Positions 1 through 7,859 of a stretch of DNA of 32,315 nucleotides are shown one piece after another; position 1 is the first letter of the stretch, and each line of letters begins with the position of its first letter. Both the position numbers and the translations under genes were made by a program. The stretch spans positions 1 to 32,315 of the forward strand of contig JANQEH010000011.1 of NCBI GenBank assembly GCA_028278455.1, in the 5' to 3' direction. The stretch is from a bacterium (GTDB taxonomy: Bacteria > SM23-31). The notes under the pieces were generated by a model. The model saw nothing but the letters and a program-made list of their open reading frames with translations. It had not been told where the DNA came from and made no database searches.

Positions 1-86
1 ACCTTGAAAAAGATCAAATAGAAAGGCTTCAAAGACCGCCGCGTGATCCGCTTGGTGTTATGAGGTCTTTGGGCAAACGGCGCTGA
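1..86 (+). CDS. 3' end of an unidentified gene (partial)
   Basis: Starting at base 3 an open frame runs to a TGA at 84-86 and gives a basic C-terminal tail, LEKDQIERLQRPPRDPLGVM followed by RSLGKRR. The other two forward frames close within the first 25 bases. The tail is too short to assign to a family. It could be chance, since it spans only 27 codons, but its composition (charged, proline and arginine rich) resembles the disordered tail of a real protein. Confidence 0.35.
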   Translation, partial: LEKDQIERLQRPPRDPLGVMRSLGKRR

Positions 87-213
87 TATTATATATCCGT
101 GTTATCCTGATCTTTCTCTGTTTTCCGCATTACATCATTACCACTATATTTCCCTTACTATAAATAGCCACAGCTTATAAAATTTTTTGAAAGAGTGGGA
201 AGCTCGGTGAATT

Positions 214-243
214 AGTTTTGTCTAATAGGTAAGACAGGCAAAA
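214..243. promoter_or_regulatory. imperfect dyad upstream of the efflux operon
   Basis: The arms GTTTTG-TCT (214-223) and AGACAGG-CAAAAC (232-244) form an imperfect inverted repeat, with a perfect TGTCT/AGACA core around an 8-base centre. It lies about 60 bases before the TolC-like gene, where an operator or promoter would be expected. No convincing -35/-10 pair was picked out. That a regulator binds here is inference. Confidence 0.25.
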
Positions 244-301
244 CACACTGAACGTGTATGACTAAAACGCTCTATTAAATAATGAGAAAGCAGGATGTAA
301 C

Positions 302-1669
302 ATGAGAATTGAAACAAAACCAATACTTAGTTTGCTGACAATTTTAATGCTGATCAGTTCTGTTACCGGTGTAAAAGCTCAGCAGAATATCGAGATCACG
401 ATCAAATCTGCAGTCGAGATTGCACTTAAGAATAATATCGATCTGAAGAGGAATGAAAATCAGGTATTGACCAGTGAAATTGCGGTTAACCAGGAAAAAG
501 CCGATTTTTATCCTAATTTTAGTGCAAATGCATCTACTTCCCAAAAATACGGACAGTCTTTCGATATGACTATCGGTCAGCTTGAGAGTCAGGATTCGCA
601 TTCCTTAAATGCCGGATTATCTGCAAGCATAAATCTTTTCAACGGTTTCAGTGATATTGCTTCATATCAAAAGGCAATCTATGACCTCAGGTCTGAAGAA
701 TCCAGCTTCGTAAGACAGCAGGAAACTGTCATGCTGAATGCAGTCTCAGGCATAATTCAGATAATGCTTGATACTGAGTTGATTACGATTCAGCGGGAAA
801 ACCTTCAGTCGCAGAACCAGCTCTTACTGCAGATCGATGCATTCTATCAGGCAGGAAACAGACCTGTTTCAGATCTTCTGCAACAGCAGGCTTCTATTGC
901 TCAAGCAGAATATAATGTTATAACCGCCGAGAGAAATCTTGCGGTTGGTGAGCAGCAGCTAATTCAGACACTGGGTTTAATGCCGGGTGACAAATATGAG
1001 TTTATTCTTCCGGCGATAGAAGACCGTTTAAGCGAAAAGATCGAATATGATTATACTTCCTGCTACCGGACTGCGATTAACAGTCGCTCAGATATGCTTT
1101 CACAGCAGTATAAAATCAACTCATCGAGCAAACAGATCGATGTGGCCCAATCAGGCTATTGGCCATCTGTATCTCTTTCAATGTCGATGCAGTCTAATTA
1201 CAGCAGTTTAAGTCAGTTCAGTTTCTATGATCAGTTCACAGATATAAATCCTTATAAAACAATAGGCCTGTCGGTGTCAATACCTATATTTGACCAGAAC
1301 CGGACCAAGAACAACATAAAGAAAGCTGAAATCTCTGTTGAATCCGAACGCCTGAATGAAAATAAGCTATCTCAACAGATCGCCTTTGAAGTCAAGCAGA
1401 GCATCCTCGATTTTGAATCTCTATATAAACAGCTTCAGGCAGCTGTCAAGCAGCGCGAGTTCACCGAAGAAGCATTGAATGCCGAACAGGAAAGGTATAA
1501 TGTAGGGGCATCAACGATAATAGAATTGACACAGACAAGGTCGCGGTTCGTCGAAGCGGCAAGCAATGAAGCCCGTGCGAAAATGAATCTGCTGATGCAG
1601 AGAATACTTGTTGCCTATTATCAGGGCAACATCGAAAGTGAGATAAATACAGTTTTTTCATTAATGTAA
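302..1669 (+). CDS. TolC-family outer membrane efflux protein
   Basis: This is the outer-membrane channel of a tripartite exporter. The 455-residue product has an N-terminal signal peptide (hydrophobic stretch about 8-22, likely cleavage after VKA at residue 26). Two outer-membrane-efflux-protein repeats follow, each with long Gln- and Glu-rich helices (about 150-225 and 360-440) and short strand-forming segments (around 65-115 and 285-345). Length and architecture fit TolC relatives (about 420-490 residues). It is the first gene of an operon: the adaptor starts 22 bases after its stop, and the ATPase, permease and an AraC-type domain follow. Substrate cannot be read from the sequence. The start ATG is preceded by a modest AGCAGGA ribosome site. 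Confidence 0.93.
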   Translation: MRIETKPILSLLTILMLISSVTGVKAQQNIEITIKSAVEIALKNNIDLKRNENQVLTSEIAVNQEKADFYPNFSANASTSQKYGQSFDMTIGQLESQDSHSLNAGLSASINLFNGFSDIASYQKAIYDLRSEESSFVRQQETVMLNAVSGIIQIMLDTELITIQRENLQSQNQLLLQIDAFYQAGNRPVSDLLQQQASIAQAEYNVITAERNLAVGEQQLIQTLGLMPGDKYEFILPAIEDRLSEKIEYDYTSCYRTAINSRSDMLSQQYKINSSSKQIDVAQSGYWPSVSLSMSMQSNYSSLSQFSFYDQFTDINPYKTIGLSVSIPIFDQNRTKNNIKKAEISVESERLNENKLSQQIAFEVKQSILDFESLYKQLQAAVKQREFTEEALNAEQERYNVGASTIIELTQTRSRFVEAASNEARAKMNLLMQRILVAYYQGNIESEINTVFSLM

Positions 1670-1691
1670 ATCCAGAAAAGTGAGAAGAGAC

Positions 1692-2933
1692 ATGAAGAAA
1701 GCATTTATAATAGCTGTAATAATAGCTGCTGCATCATTCAGCGCATGGAAATACTATTTGACCCCTGCCACAGAAAACGGAAGCTATTTCGAGTTTGCAG
1801 AAACAACAATGGGAGACCTGGAGAATATTGTTTCAAGTACGGGTACTATAGAAGCGTTAAACACTGTAGAGATCGGTACACAGGTTTCCGGTATAATAAG
1901 CGATTTGCGTGTAGATTTTAATGACCAGGTAAGTAATGGACAGGTTCTTGCTGTACTCGATACTTCCATACTGGCTTCTCAGGTGCGTGATAAACGCGCG
2001 GCGCTTCTTCGTGCCGAGGCACAGTATGAACAAGCTGAAGCTGAATACAATCGAAATAAACCGCTGTTTGAAAAAGGCTTTATCTCTGAGAAAGAGTTTG
2101 TGCCTGTAAAAACAAACATGGAGGTAACAAAAGCATCTGTTATGTCGGCTGAAGTCGATCTCGATCGTGCACGGATCAATCTCGATTACGCTGAGATCAG
2201 ATCGCCTATCGATGGTATCATCATCGACAGGACAGTGGAAAAAGGCCAGACCGTTGCGGCCAGTTTTCAAACACCTACTATGTTTATTGTAGCAGAAGAT
2301 CTATCAAGAATGCAGATATTAGCAGATGTCGATGAGAGCGATATTGGGATGATAGAACAGGGTATGCCCGTCAGGTTTACCGTACAGGCATATATAGATA
2401 AAGAGTTTTCGGGAGTTGTAAACCAGATCCGCCTCCAGCCTAAGACTGAACAGAATGTCGTAAATTATACTGTAGTGGTCGATGCTGATAACGATGAAGG
2501 TCTTCTTCTACCGGGAATGACTGCAACGGTCGATTTCATTATTGAACAGGTAAAAAATGTTATCCTTGTTTCCAACTCCGCATTGCGTTTCGAGCCATCT
2601 CAGAGCATGATGCTCGAATTTCGTGAACGAACTCAGAATAATCCTGGTAATCCACCCGGAGGAAACGGCAGGATGTCCGGACTGGGCGAGGGAACTGGAG
2701 CTCAGCGTGGAGGTGAAAGACCTGATGATACCGGAATGTTATGGTATGTGGATGATTTAGGGAACACAAGCATGATGATTGTCCGGACCGGTGCCACTGA
2801 CGGGATAAATACTGAGATAATCGACACCCCTGAATTCAAGCCCGGGATGGCTTTTATCAAAGGATTCACAGACAAGGGAAAAGAAGTGCTGGATAATGAA
2901 GAACCGAGAATGCGCGGCCCTCGAATATTTTAA
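1692..2933 (+). CDS. MacA-like periplasmic adaptor (HlyD/RND-MFP family)
   Basis: This membrane-fusion protein would couple the MacB-type transporter to the TolC-like channel. An N-terminal membrane anchor lies at about 3-19. The lipoyl-like halves are at 55-90 and 168-200 and bracket a helical hairpin (93-165, rich in Ala, Glu and Arg). Beta-barrel and membrane-proximal domains follow. ATG 1692 was chosen over the GTG at 1680 because GAGAAGAG sits just before it. A Gly/Pro-rich insertion at about 315-348 interrupts the membrane-proximal part and looks disordered; it is common in MacA relatives of this clade only by my impression. The gene starts 22 bases after the TolC-like gene and ends 11 bases before the ATPase. 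Confidence 0.92.
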   Translation: MKKAFIIAVIIAAASFSAWKYYLTPATENGSYFEFAETTMGDLENIVSSTGTIEALNTVEIGTQVSGIISDLRVDFNDQVSNGQVLAVLDTSILASQVRDKRAALLRAEAQYEQAEAEYNRNKPLFEKGFISEKEFVPVKTNMEVTKASVMSAEVDLDRARINLDYAEIRSPIDGIIIDRTVEKGQTVAASFQTPTMFIVAEDLSRMQILADVDESDIGMIEQGMPVRFTVQAYIDKEFSGVVNQIRLQPKTEQNVVNYTVVVDADNDEGLLLPGMTATVDFIIEQVKNVILVSNSALRFEPSQSMMLEFRERTQNNPGNPPGGNGRMSGLGEGTGAQRGGERPDDTGMLWYVDDLGNTSMMIVRTGATDGINTEIIDTPEFKPGMAFIKGFTDKGKEVLDNEEPRMRGPRIF

Positions 2934-2944
2934 GGAACTTAAAA

Positions 2945-3685
2945 ATGGAAAATATTATCAAGATTGAGAAAGTTAAGAAGATATATAAGATTGGCGACGT
3001 TGAAGTAAAAGCGCTCCAGGGAGTAGATATTGAAATTAAATCAGGTGAATTCGTATCCATTATGGGTTCATCCGGTTCAGGGAAATCAACCCTGATGAAT
3101 ATTCTCGGCTGCCTCGACCGGCCGACAGATGGTGATTATTATCTTGAAGGAAATCATGTAAATGATTTCGGCAAGAACGAACTTGCAGATCTCAGGAATC
3201 AGAAAATAGGATTTGTTTTCCAGGGATTTAACCTTCTGCCGAGGACAACTGCTGTAGAAAATGTGGAACTTCCACTTCTATATGACCGCTCCGGCAGAAT
3301 CAAAAATCCTCGAGATAAAGCTATTAAAGCACTCGAACAAGTTGGTTTAGGCGATCGACTGCATCATGAGACAACGCAGCTTTCCGGGGGACAGCAGCAG
3401 AGAGTGGCGATTGCACGAGCGCTTGTGAACGATCCTTCGATAATTCTGGCGGATGAACCGACCGGCAATCTGGATTCAATAACATCCATCGATGTCATGT
3501 CTGTTTTTCAGGAGCTTAACAATCAGGGAAAGACGATCATCATCGTTACTCATGAACAGGATATTTCCGAATATACAAAAAGGATCATTCTTTTAAGTGA
3601 CGGTCTGATCAAAAAAGATGAAATCAATGAACAGAAAGATGCTATCCCTGAACAAGGTATGGTTCAGCAGGAAGCATATATATGA
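2945..3685 (+). CDS. MacB-type ABC transporter ATP-binding protein
   Basis: This is the nucleotide-binding subunit powering the MacAB-TolC-like exporter. The motifs are complete: Walker [10 protein letters not shown] (41-49), Q-loop Gln 93 in [10 protein letters not shown], signature LSGGQ (146-150), Walker B IILADEP (166-172) and the switch His 203 in VTHEQD. The 246-residue length is usual for stand-alone LolD/MacB ATPases. In E. coli MacB the ATPase and permease are fused; here they are separate genes with a 20-base gap. The extra C-terminal tail (about 225-246) is polar and not part of the ABC fold. Confidence 0.96.
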   Translation: MENIIKIEKVKKIYKIGDVEVKALQGVDIEIKSGEFVSIMGSSGSGKSTLMNILGCLDRPTDGDYYLEGNHVNDFGKNELADLRNQKIGFVFQGFNLLPRTTAVENVELPLLYDRSGRIKNPRDKAIKALEQVGLGDRLHHETTQLSGGQQQRVAIARALVNDPSIILADEPTGNLDSITSIDVMSVFQELNNQGKTIIIVTHEQDISEYTKRIILLSDGLIKKDEINEQKDAIPEQGMVQQEAYI

Positions 3686-3705
3686 TATAAGGCAGGGAAT
3701 CAATT

Positions 3706-4923
3706 ATGAAATGGAAAAACTTAATAAAGGTTGCTTTTCAGAGCATATTGAAAAACCGGATGCGCAGCGTACTGACTATGCTGGGTATAATAATCGGGGT
3801 TGGTGCAGTAATAATAATGGTTTCAGTGGGTGAGGGAACCCAGGAACGAATCCAGGGTGAGATCTCTTCTCTCGGATCGAATCTTCTGATGGTTCGCCCG
3901 GGCAGCAACCAGTTTGGAGGAATTCACAGAGGCGCGGGCAGCATGAATTCGCTGACATTAAAAGATGCCGAGGAATTAAGAGAGAAAAACACCTTGCTAA
4001 ATGCTGTATCACCTGTTGTAAGGTCTAACGGCCAAGTCGTCGGGGGAGGAACTAATTGGTCTACGACAATAAACGGTGTAACACCGGAATATTTAACCGT
4101 GAAGGACTGGTCTCTTGAATACGGGACATTTTTTACGGAAAGAGATGTACGGTCCAGAAATAAGGTTGTAGTTCTTGGTGCAACAGTTGCAGAGGAGCTT
4201 TTTCCCGGAATAGATCCTGTAGGCCAACAGATCAGGTTTAAGAATGTTCCATTCAAGGTAGTCGGAGTTCTTGAAGAAAAAGGCCAGGCAGCAATGGGGA
4301 TGGACCAGGATGATGTGATTCTTTCTCCTTCAACGACTGTCCTTTACCGCCTTACAGAAGGTAAATACATCCACGAGATCGACTGCAGCGCAAAGGATAC
4401 CGAATCCATGGATGCTGCGATCGAAGAAATCACTGCTATCTTACGTCAATCGCACAAGATCGAACCTGGTGAGGACGACGATTTTTCGATACGCAGTCAG
4501 CTCGAAATGACTGAGGCCATGACAAGTATTACCGGAATGCTGACAATGCTTCTGGGCTCCATTGCAGGAGTCTCTCTCATTGTAGGAGGTATCGGGATTA
4601 TGAATATTATGCTTGTATCAGTCACCGAAAGAACGAGAGAGATCGGAATCCGGCTTGCTATCGGGGCTCGAGAAAACGATGTTCTTACACAATTTCTTGT
4701 TGAAGCAATGGTACTTAGTCTTATTGGAGGGCTTTTAGGGATCATTACCGGGGTTGGTGTCGCGCTACTTGTAAGCAGTTACACTTCTGTATCGACAAGA
4801 ATCAATGAAATGATAATTCTTACAGCATTCCTGTTCTCAGGAGGGGTAGGAGTGTTCTTCGGATACTATCCTGCAAGAAAAGCGGCAGCGCTCGATCCGA
4901 TTGAAGCATTGAGATACGAATAA
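3706..4923 (+). CDS. MacB-type ABC transporter permease (FtsX domain)
   Basis: This is the membrane subunit of the exporter. The first membrane helix (about 21-42) is followed by a large periplasmic MacB core domain (about 43-270) and then three more helices of the FtsX domain. The conserved stretch VSVTERTREIGIRLAIGA follows the second helix, as in MacB and LolC/E relatives. The C-terminus has the usual PARKAAALDPIEALRYE. The 405 residues match the family. Mechanotransmission-type ABC exporters of this kind move substrates from periplasm to outside through TolC (known for MacB). The exported compound is unknown here. Confidence 0.95.
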   Translation: MKWKNLIKVAFQSILKNRMRSVLTMLGIIIGVGAVIIMVSVGEGTQERIQGEISSLGSNLLMVRPGSNQFGGIHRGAGSMNSLTLKDAEELREKNTLLNAVSPVVRSNGQVVGGGTNWSTTINGVTPEYLTVKDWSLEYGTFFTERDVRSRNKVVVLGATVAEELFPGIDPVGQQIRFKNVPFKVVGVLEEKGQAAMGMDQDDVILSPSTTVLYRLTEGKYIHEIDCSAKDTESMDAAIEEITAILRQSHKIEPGEDDDFSIRSQLEMTEAMTSITGMLTMLLGSIAGVSLIVGGIGIMNIMLVSVTERTREIGIRLAIGARENDVLTQFLVEAMVLSLIGGLLGIITGVGVALLVSSYTSVSTRINEMIILTAFLFSGGVGVFFGYYPARKAAALDPIEALRYE

Positions 4924-4940
4924 AGATAAGGTTAATATAC

Positions 4941-5330
4941 ATGAAAAAATATTTACGTTCAGGACTCAGAAATGATGATGCACTGAAGATTCTTGATGAT
5001 ATAGTTAGTTTTATGGAGAGTGAAAAACCATATGTCAATCCTGAATTCTCACTGCAGATACTATCGGATCAACTGAATATCTCCAAACATTATATAAGCC
5101 AGGTCTTAAATCAGATACTGAACAAAAACTTCTATACTTTCGTAAGTGAATACAGGATCAAAGAGTTTAAGAAACTTACTATCGATCCGGAATTCCAACA
5201 TTATACAATTATGTCACTCGCTTTTGAGTCCGGATTTAACTCCAAAACCAGTTTCAATATGATCTTCAAGAAATATGAAAACCGTACTCCTTCCGAATAC
5301 CTGAAAGAAGTCTCAGTAAGAGTTCTCTGA
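4941..5330 (+). CDS. stand-alone AraC-type DNA-binding domain
   Basis: This 129-residue protein consists almost entirely of an AraC/XylS DNA-binding domain: a first helix-turn-helix around LSDQLNISKHYISQVLNQ (about 45-62) and a second around IMSLAFESGFNSKTSFNMIF, ending TPSEYLKE. In related bacteria the same domain is usually the C-terminus of a longer protein with a sensor or membrane N-terminus; none is present here. It is 17 bases after the permease stop and is probably co-transcribed with the efflux genes, so feedback control of the operon is a reasonable inference. Without a sensor it may act constitutively, or respond to its level or a partner. Confidence 0.85.
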   Translation: MKKYLRSGLRNDDALKILDDIVSFMESEKPYVNPEFSLQILSDQLNISKHYISQVLNQILNKNFYTFVSEYRIKEFKKLTIDPEFQHYTIMSLAFESGFNSKTSFNMIFKKYENRTPSEYLKEVSVRVL

Positions 5331-5391
5331 CTCAGTATAAGTATTTATGCTTTTAAAACTTCTTCATTTCATACGCCTTATTGAAGTATGG

Positions 5392-5413
5392 GTACAAACG
5401 GAACGGTTTGTAC
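5392..5413. repeat. 8-bp perfect inverted repeat
   Basis: GTACAAAC (5392-5399) and GTTTGTAC (5406-5413) are perfect complements around a 6-base centre. The repeat lies between the AraC-type gene and the 210-residue gene. No run of T follows, so it reads more like an operator or mRNA hairpin than an intrinsic terminator. A smaller ACTGAA/TTCAGT pair is at 5456-5477. Confidence 0.35.
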
Positions 5414-5519
5414 TTTCCGGAGATGCTATTGCCGATAATATAACATAAGAATTACACTGAATGACATCACTTTCAGTATTCCCGTAAAGAAAGTACTATA
5501 TAAAGCTCAGGAGGAAGAA

Positions 5520-6152
5520 ATGGAAATCTTTGGTTCAGGAATGCCCGGTATACGACAATTGTCCGGAGTCGAACATCTTAATGGCCGCCCACCGATGAAT
5601 GGTGATTTGATGAATATCCCAAATGGTCCGCCATCTCTGGATAAATCGGAATTGAGCACTCTCGGAAAGATGCTCTCGATAATCCACGCAGATTTTTCCG
5701 AAGCGGAACAATCGGAAGTTAAGGAGTTTCTTGGAAAATTACATAATTCTATTGCGAACGGCAGTATTGACGCTGCAACCTTAGCAGAACAGGCCCCGGA
5801 TTCATTGAAAACATTGGCCGAAGAGGAAGGTTTAAACATCGAATCGTTATTAAATTCTCTCAGCAAGATGCCTCCTCCTCCTAATATGCAGCGTAGCGGC
5901 ATGATGATGAGCAGCGAATTCGGCCAGTTCTTCAGCAAGATCGAATCCGAGCTTGGAGAAGAAGATATAGCTGCAATTAAAAACTTCTTCGATTCAGCTC
6001 GATCTGAATTCATCTCCGGAAGTCTTGATATCGATGCGTTGATAGGCAAAGCACCTCAATTACTTCTCGACATATCCGAATCGATGAATATCGATATCAA
6101 TAGTTTGCTGAATGATATGTTAAGTAAACTGGCAGAAGGAGAATCTGATTAG
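5520..6152 (+). CDS. uncharacterised protein with an internal duplication
   Basis: No known family was recognised. The 210-residue acidic product has no signal peptide or membrane helix. Residues about 44-117 and 133-204 are two copies of one helical module. Each has a segment ending GSIDAATLAEQAP (first) or GSLDIDALIGKAP (second), then a short helix, then LNIESLLNSL or MNIDINSLLNDM. A linker with a PPPP run and MMM separates them, and the first 40 residues are Gly/Pro/Asn rich. A strong CAGGAGGA ribosome site precedes the ATG. The gene follows the efflux operon by 189 bases and is closed by the terminator at 6243-6274. A protein-protein interaction role is only a guess. Confidence 0.8.
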   Translation: MEIFGSGMPGIRQLSGVEHLNGRPPMNGDLMNIPNGPPSLDKSELSTLGKMLSIIHADFSEAEQSEVKEFLGKLHNSIANGSIDAATLAEQAPDSLKTLAEEEGLNIESLLNSLSKMPPPPNMQRSGMMMSSEFGQFFSKIESELGEEDIAAIKNFFDSARSEFISGSLDIDALIGKAPQLLLDISESMNIDINSLLNDMLSKLAEGESD

Positions 6153-6242
6153 ACCATACGAATAATTATAAATGTGTGACAAAATATGGAATTTGGCTAT
6201 TTGAAGGACGTATTCATATCGTGTAATTAATAATAGCCCAAA

Positions 6243-6274
6243 GGACGCCCCACCTCCAGGGGCGTTCTTGTTTT
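6243..6274 (+). terminator. intrinsic terminator after the 210-residue gene
   Basis: A GC-rich stem GGACGCCCC (6243-6251) pairs with GGGGCGTTC (6259-6267), nine pairs with one G-T wobble, around a 7-base loop. TTGTTTT follows. This is a textbook rho-independent terminator, and it separates the left block from the Met-rich gene pair. Confidence 0.88.
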
Positions 6275-6329
6275 ACAATATCCTAATATCCGGAAAAATA
6301 TTTTCAACCTCTCTAATTCCGACTTAGCA

Positions 6330-6381
6330 GATTTTCTGCATTTTAAGATTGCATCTTCCAAGAGGGCATTTTCAGAAAATC
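6330..6381. repeat. 9-bp inverted repeat in the leader of the Met-rich genes
   Basis: GATTTTCTG (6330-6338) is perfectly complementary to CAGAAAATC (6373-6381). The enclosed 34 bases include a smaller AAGAT-TGC-ATCTT hairpin. The pair lies about 130 bases upstream of the Met-rich gene start in a 233-base gap after the terminator. It could be a structured leader or an operator. The sequence alone does not decide. Confidence 0.3.
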
Positions 6382-6507
6382 CAATAATTGTTAAGTTTCT
6401 GTTAATTTTTCAACTGGTACAATAAATTGATTGATTATCATCTTTATTTGGATTAGCTTGTCTGGTTCAATTATGAAAAATCTTTAATAAACCTGCAGGA
6501 ATATGTT

Positions 6508-7068
6508 ATGATGAATTCAATGATGAATGCCATGGTAAGCAGTATGAGTGTTAAAGACCGTAAGAAAATGGTACTTGATATGATGCCTGATATGATGAAA
6601 CAGGCTGACATCAAAATTCTGATGGCGAATATGGCTGAGACCCTGGGTAAAGAAATTACACTTCAAAGTGTTTACAGCCTGCTTTCAAAGATTTTGGAAG
6701 ATCCGGACCTGAAGAAAGAATTTGGCGGCATGATGAAAGGAATGAAATCTAAAATGCCCGATATGATGCCGATGATGATGCCTGTCATGGAGGTAATAAT
6801 GCCGAAGATGATGGGCGGAATGATGCCGATGATGGGCGGAATGATGCCGATGATGGGCGGAATGATGAAGGAGATGGCTGAAAAGGAAGAGTGCGTGATG
6901 ACAAAAATGGTTGATGAAAATTCGGAAATTAAAGAACATATGGGTAATATGATGTTCGCTATGTGCCACAAAATGGCAGGCAAGGTGATTCCCGATAACA
7001 AAAGGGAAGAATTTGTGAAACGGATCGAGCAGTCTGTAATAAATGATAGAAAAGCACTGCATGAATAA
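6508..7068 (+). CDS. methionine-rich cytosolic protein
   Basis: The family was not recognised. About 44 of 186 residues are Met. Residues 1-75 form an amphipathic helical module that matches the N-terminus of the next gene. Residues 75-122 are almost pure Met/Gly/Pro, with a repeated MMGGMMP. The tail (about 123-186) has Cys and His among Met residues (EECVM, MCHKM). There is no signal peptide, so it is predicted to be cytosolic. Met-, Cys- and His-rich segments are known ligands of Cu(I) and other soft metals, but binding here is inference; a flexible hydrophobic assembly is an alternative. An AGGA ribosome site lies 7 bases before the ATG. The gene is 15 bases before the DUF302-like gene, so the two are likely co-transcribed. 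Confidence 0.85.
   Translation: MMNSMMNAMVSSMSVKDRKKMVLDMMPDMMKQADIKILMANMAETLGKEITLQSVYSLLSKILEDPDLKKEFGGMMKGMKSKMPDMMPMMMPVMEVIMPKMMGGMMPMMGGMMPMMGGMMKEMAEKEECVMTKMVDENSEIKEHMGNMMFAMCHKMAGKVIPDNKREEFVKRIEQSVINDRKALHE
6807..6868 (+). repeat. 21-bp tandem repeat (three copies) in the Met-rich gene
   Basis: Three consecutive 21-base units start at 6807, 6828 and 6849. The first two are identical; the third differs only at its last two bases. Each encodes MMGGMMP-type residues. The length keeps the reading frame, so copy number could vary by slippage without breaking the gene. Confidence 0.9.
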
Positions 7069-7083
7069 CAATAGGTGATAGAT

Positions 7084-7722
7084 ATGGGAATAATGGATAT
7101 GATGGTTGGTGCCATCAGCAAAGAAAAAAAAGAAGAGATGATGACCAGTATGATGCCGTTGATGATGAAAGATATCGACATCAATGAGCTAATGCCGAAG
7201 ATGATGGTTGCGATGTTCAAGGATGTTACTACAGATGATATTGCGGATTATCTGAAGAAAACATTAGAAGACAAGGAAAAATTGAAGGGTATGGTCGACA
7301 CCGTACTTGAAACCAATCCAATGGCCAAAATGATGATGAAAAAATATAAGAGCCGGTTTGGATTCGATGAAACAGTAAAGACTTTATCCCTAAGCATACC
7401 AAAACATAACTGGAAGATACCGGATACACGAAACCTTCAGACATTATGGAAAGAGGAAGGTGTTGAAGATCCGCCGAAAATAATGATCCTTTATCTATGT
7501 AATGCGATAGGAGGCTATGAGATCACAAAGAATGACGATCTTTTGCCGATGACAATCATGATGCCGATGGGTTTAAGCATTTATGAAAATTCGAACGGTG
7601 AAGTAGAAATAGCGTTTATGAACCTCGATATGATGAGCGGTATGTTTTCAGGAGCAGCGAAGGAAGTACTGAGTACCAGTGCACAGAACCTCGAGAACGC
7701 ACTGAAAGAAGCGGTTGTTTAG
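7084..7722 (+). CDS. Met-rich N-terminal module fused to a DUF302-like domain
   Basis: The protein has two parts. Residues 1-75 repeat the Met-rich helical module of the preceding gene (compare MVGAISKEKKEEMMTSMMPLM with its MVSSMSVKDRKKMVLDMMPDM region). Residues about 91-190 look like DUF302: RFGFDETVKTLS, then GVEDPPKIMILYLCN, LLPMTIMMPMGLSIYEN and a final strand. DUF302 is a small alpha/beta domain of unsettled function. ATG 7084 is preferred over the GTG at 7075 because AGGTGA sits five bases before it. There is no signal peptide. Pairing with the Met-rich protein suggests a shared task, possibly metal-related; that is inference. The DUF302 match is from memory of the motif pattern. Confidence 0.82.
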   Translation: MGIMDMMVGAISKEKKEEMMTSMMPLMMKDIDINELMPKMMVAMFKDVTTDDIADYLKKTLEDKEKLKGMVDTVLETNPMAKMMMKKYKSRFGFDETVKTLSLSIPKHNWKIPDTRNLQTLWKEEGVEDPPKIMILYLCNAIGGYEITKNDDLLPMTIMMPMGLSIYENSNGEVEIAFMNLDMMSGMFSGAAKEVLSTSAQNLENALKEAVV

Positions 7723-7761
7723 AAGAAAGGCTGTCTGTCCTCATATGAAGTGATTTATTAT

Positions 7762-7790
7762 TCGATCCGATTTAGGTATATCCGGATCGA
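7762..7790. terminator. hairpin between convergent genes, possible bidirectional terminator
   Basis: TCGATCCG (7762-7769) and CGGATCGA (7783-7790) are perfect complements around a 13-base loop. The site lies between two genes that converge (stops at 7722 and 7860). No U-tract follows on either strand, so it may be rho-independent only weakly or serve as a 3' stabilising stem. Confidence 0.4.
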
Positions 7791-7859
7791 GACAATACAT
7801 ATTCTCAGTAAAACTTATTAAGAAAAGTTTTCATGGTGACAACTCCTTCAATCTGTATA

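Noticed and set aside
5507-6049. A 180-codon - strand frame opposite the 210-residue gene
   Set aside because: The + strand product has a clear internal duplication and a strong ribosome site; the antisense product is Ser/Ile-rich and low in complexity.
6814-6868. CRISPR-like spacing of repeats in the Met-rich gene
   Set aside because: The units are directly adjacent with no spacers and encode protein in frame.
6672-7220. Long open frames on the - strand across the Met-rich gene (Ile/Pro-rich and His-rich products)
   Set aside because: They are mirror images of the ATG-rich + strand: repeated ATG codons read as CAT or as ATC/ATA-type codons on the other strand. The + strand gene has a ribosome site and a paralogue next door.
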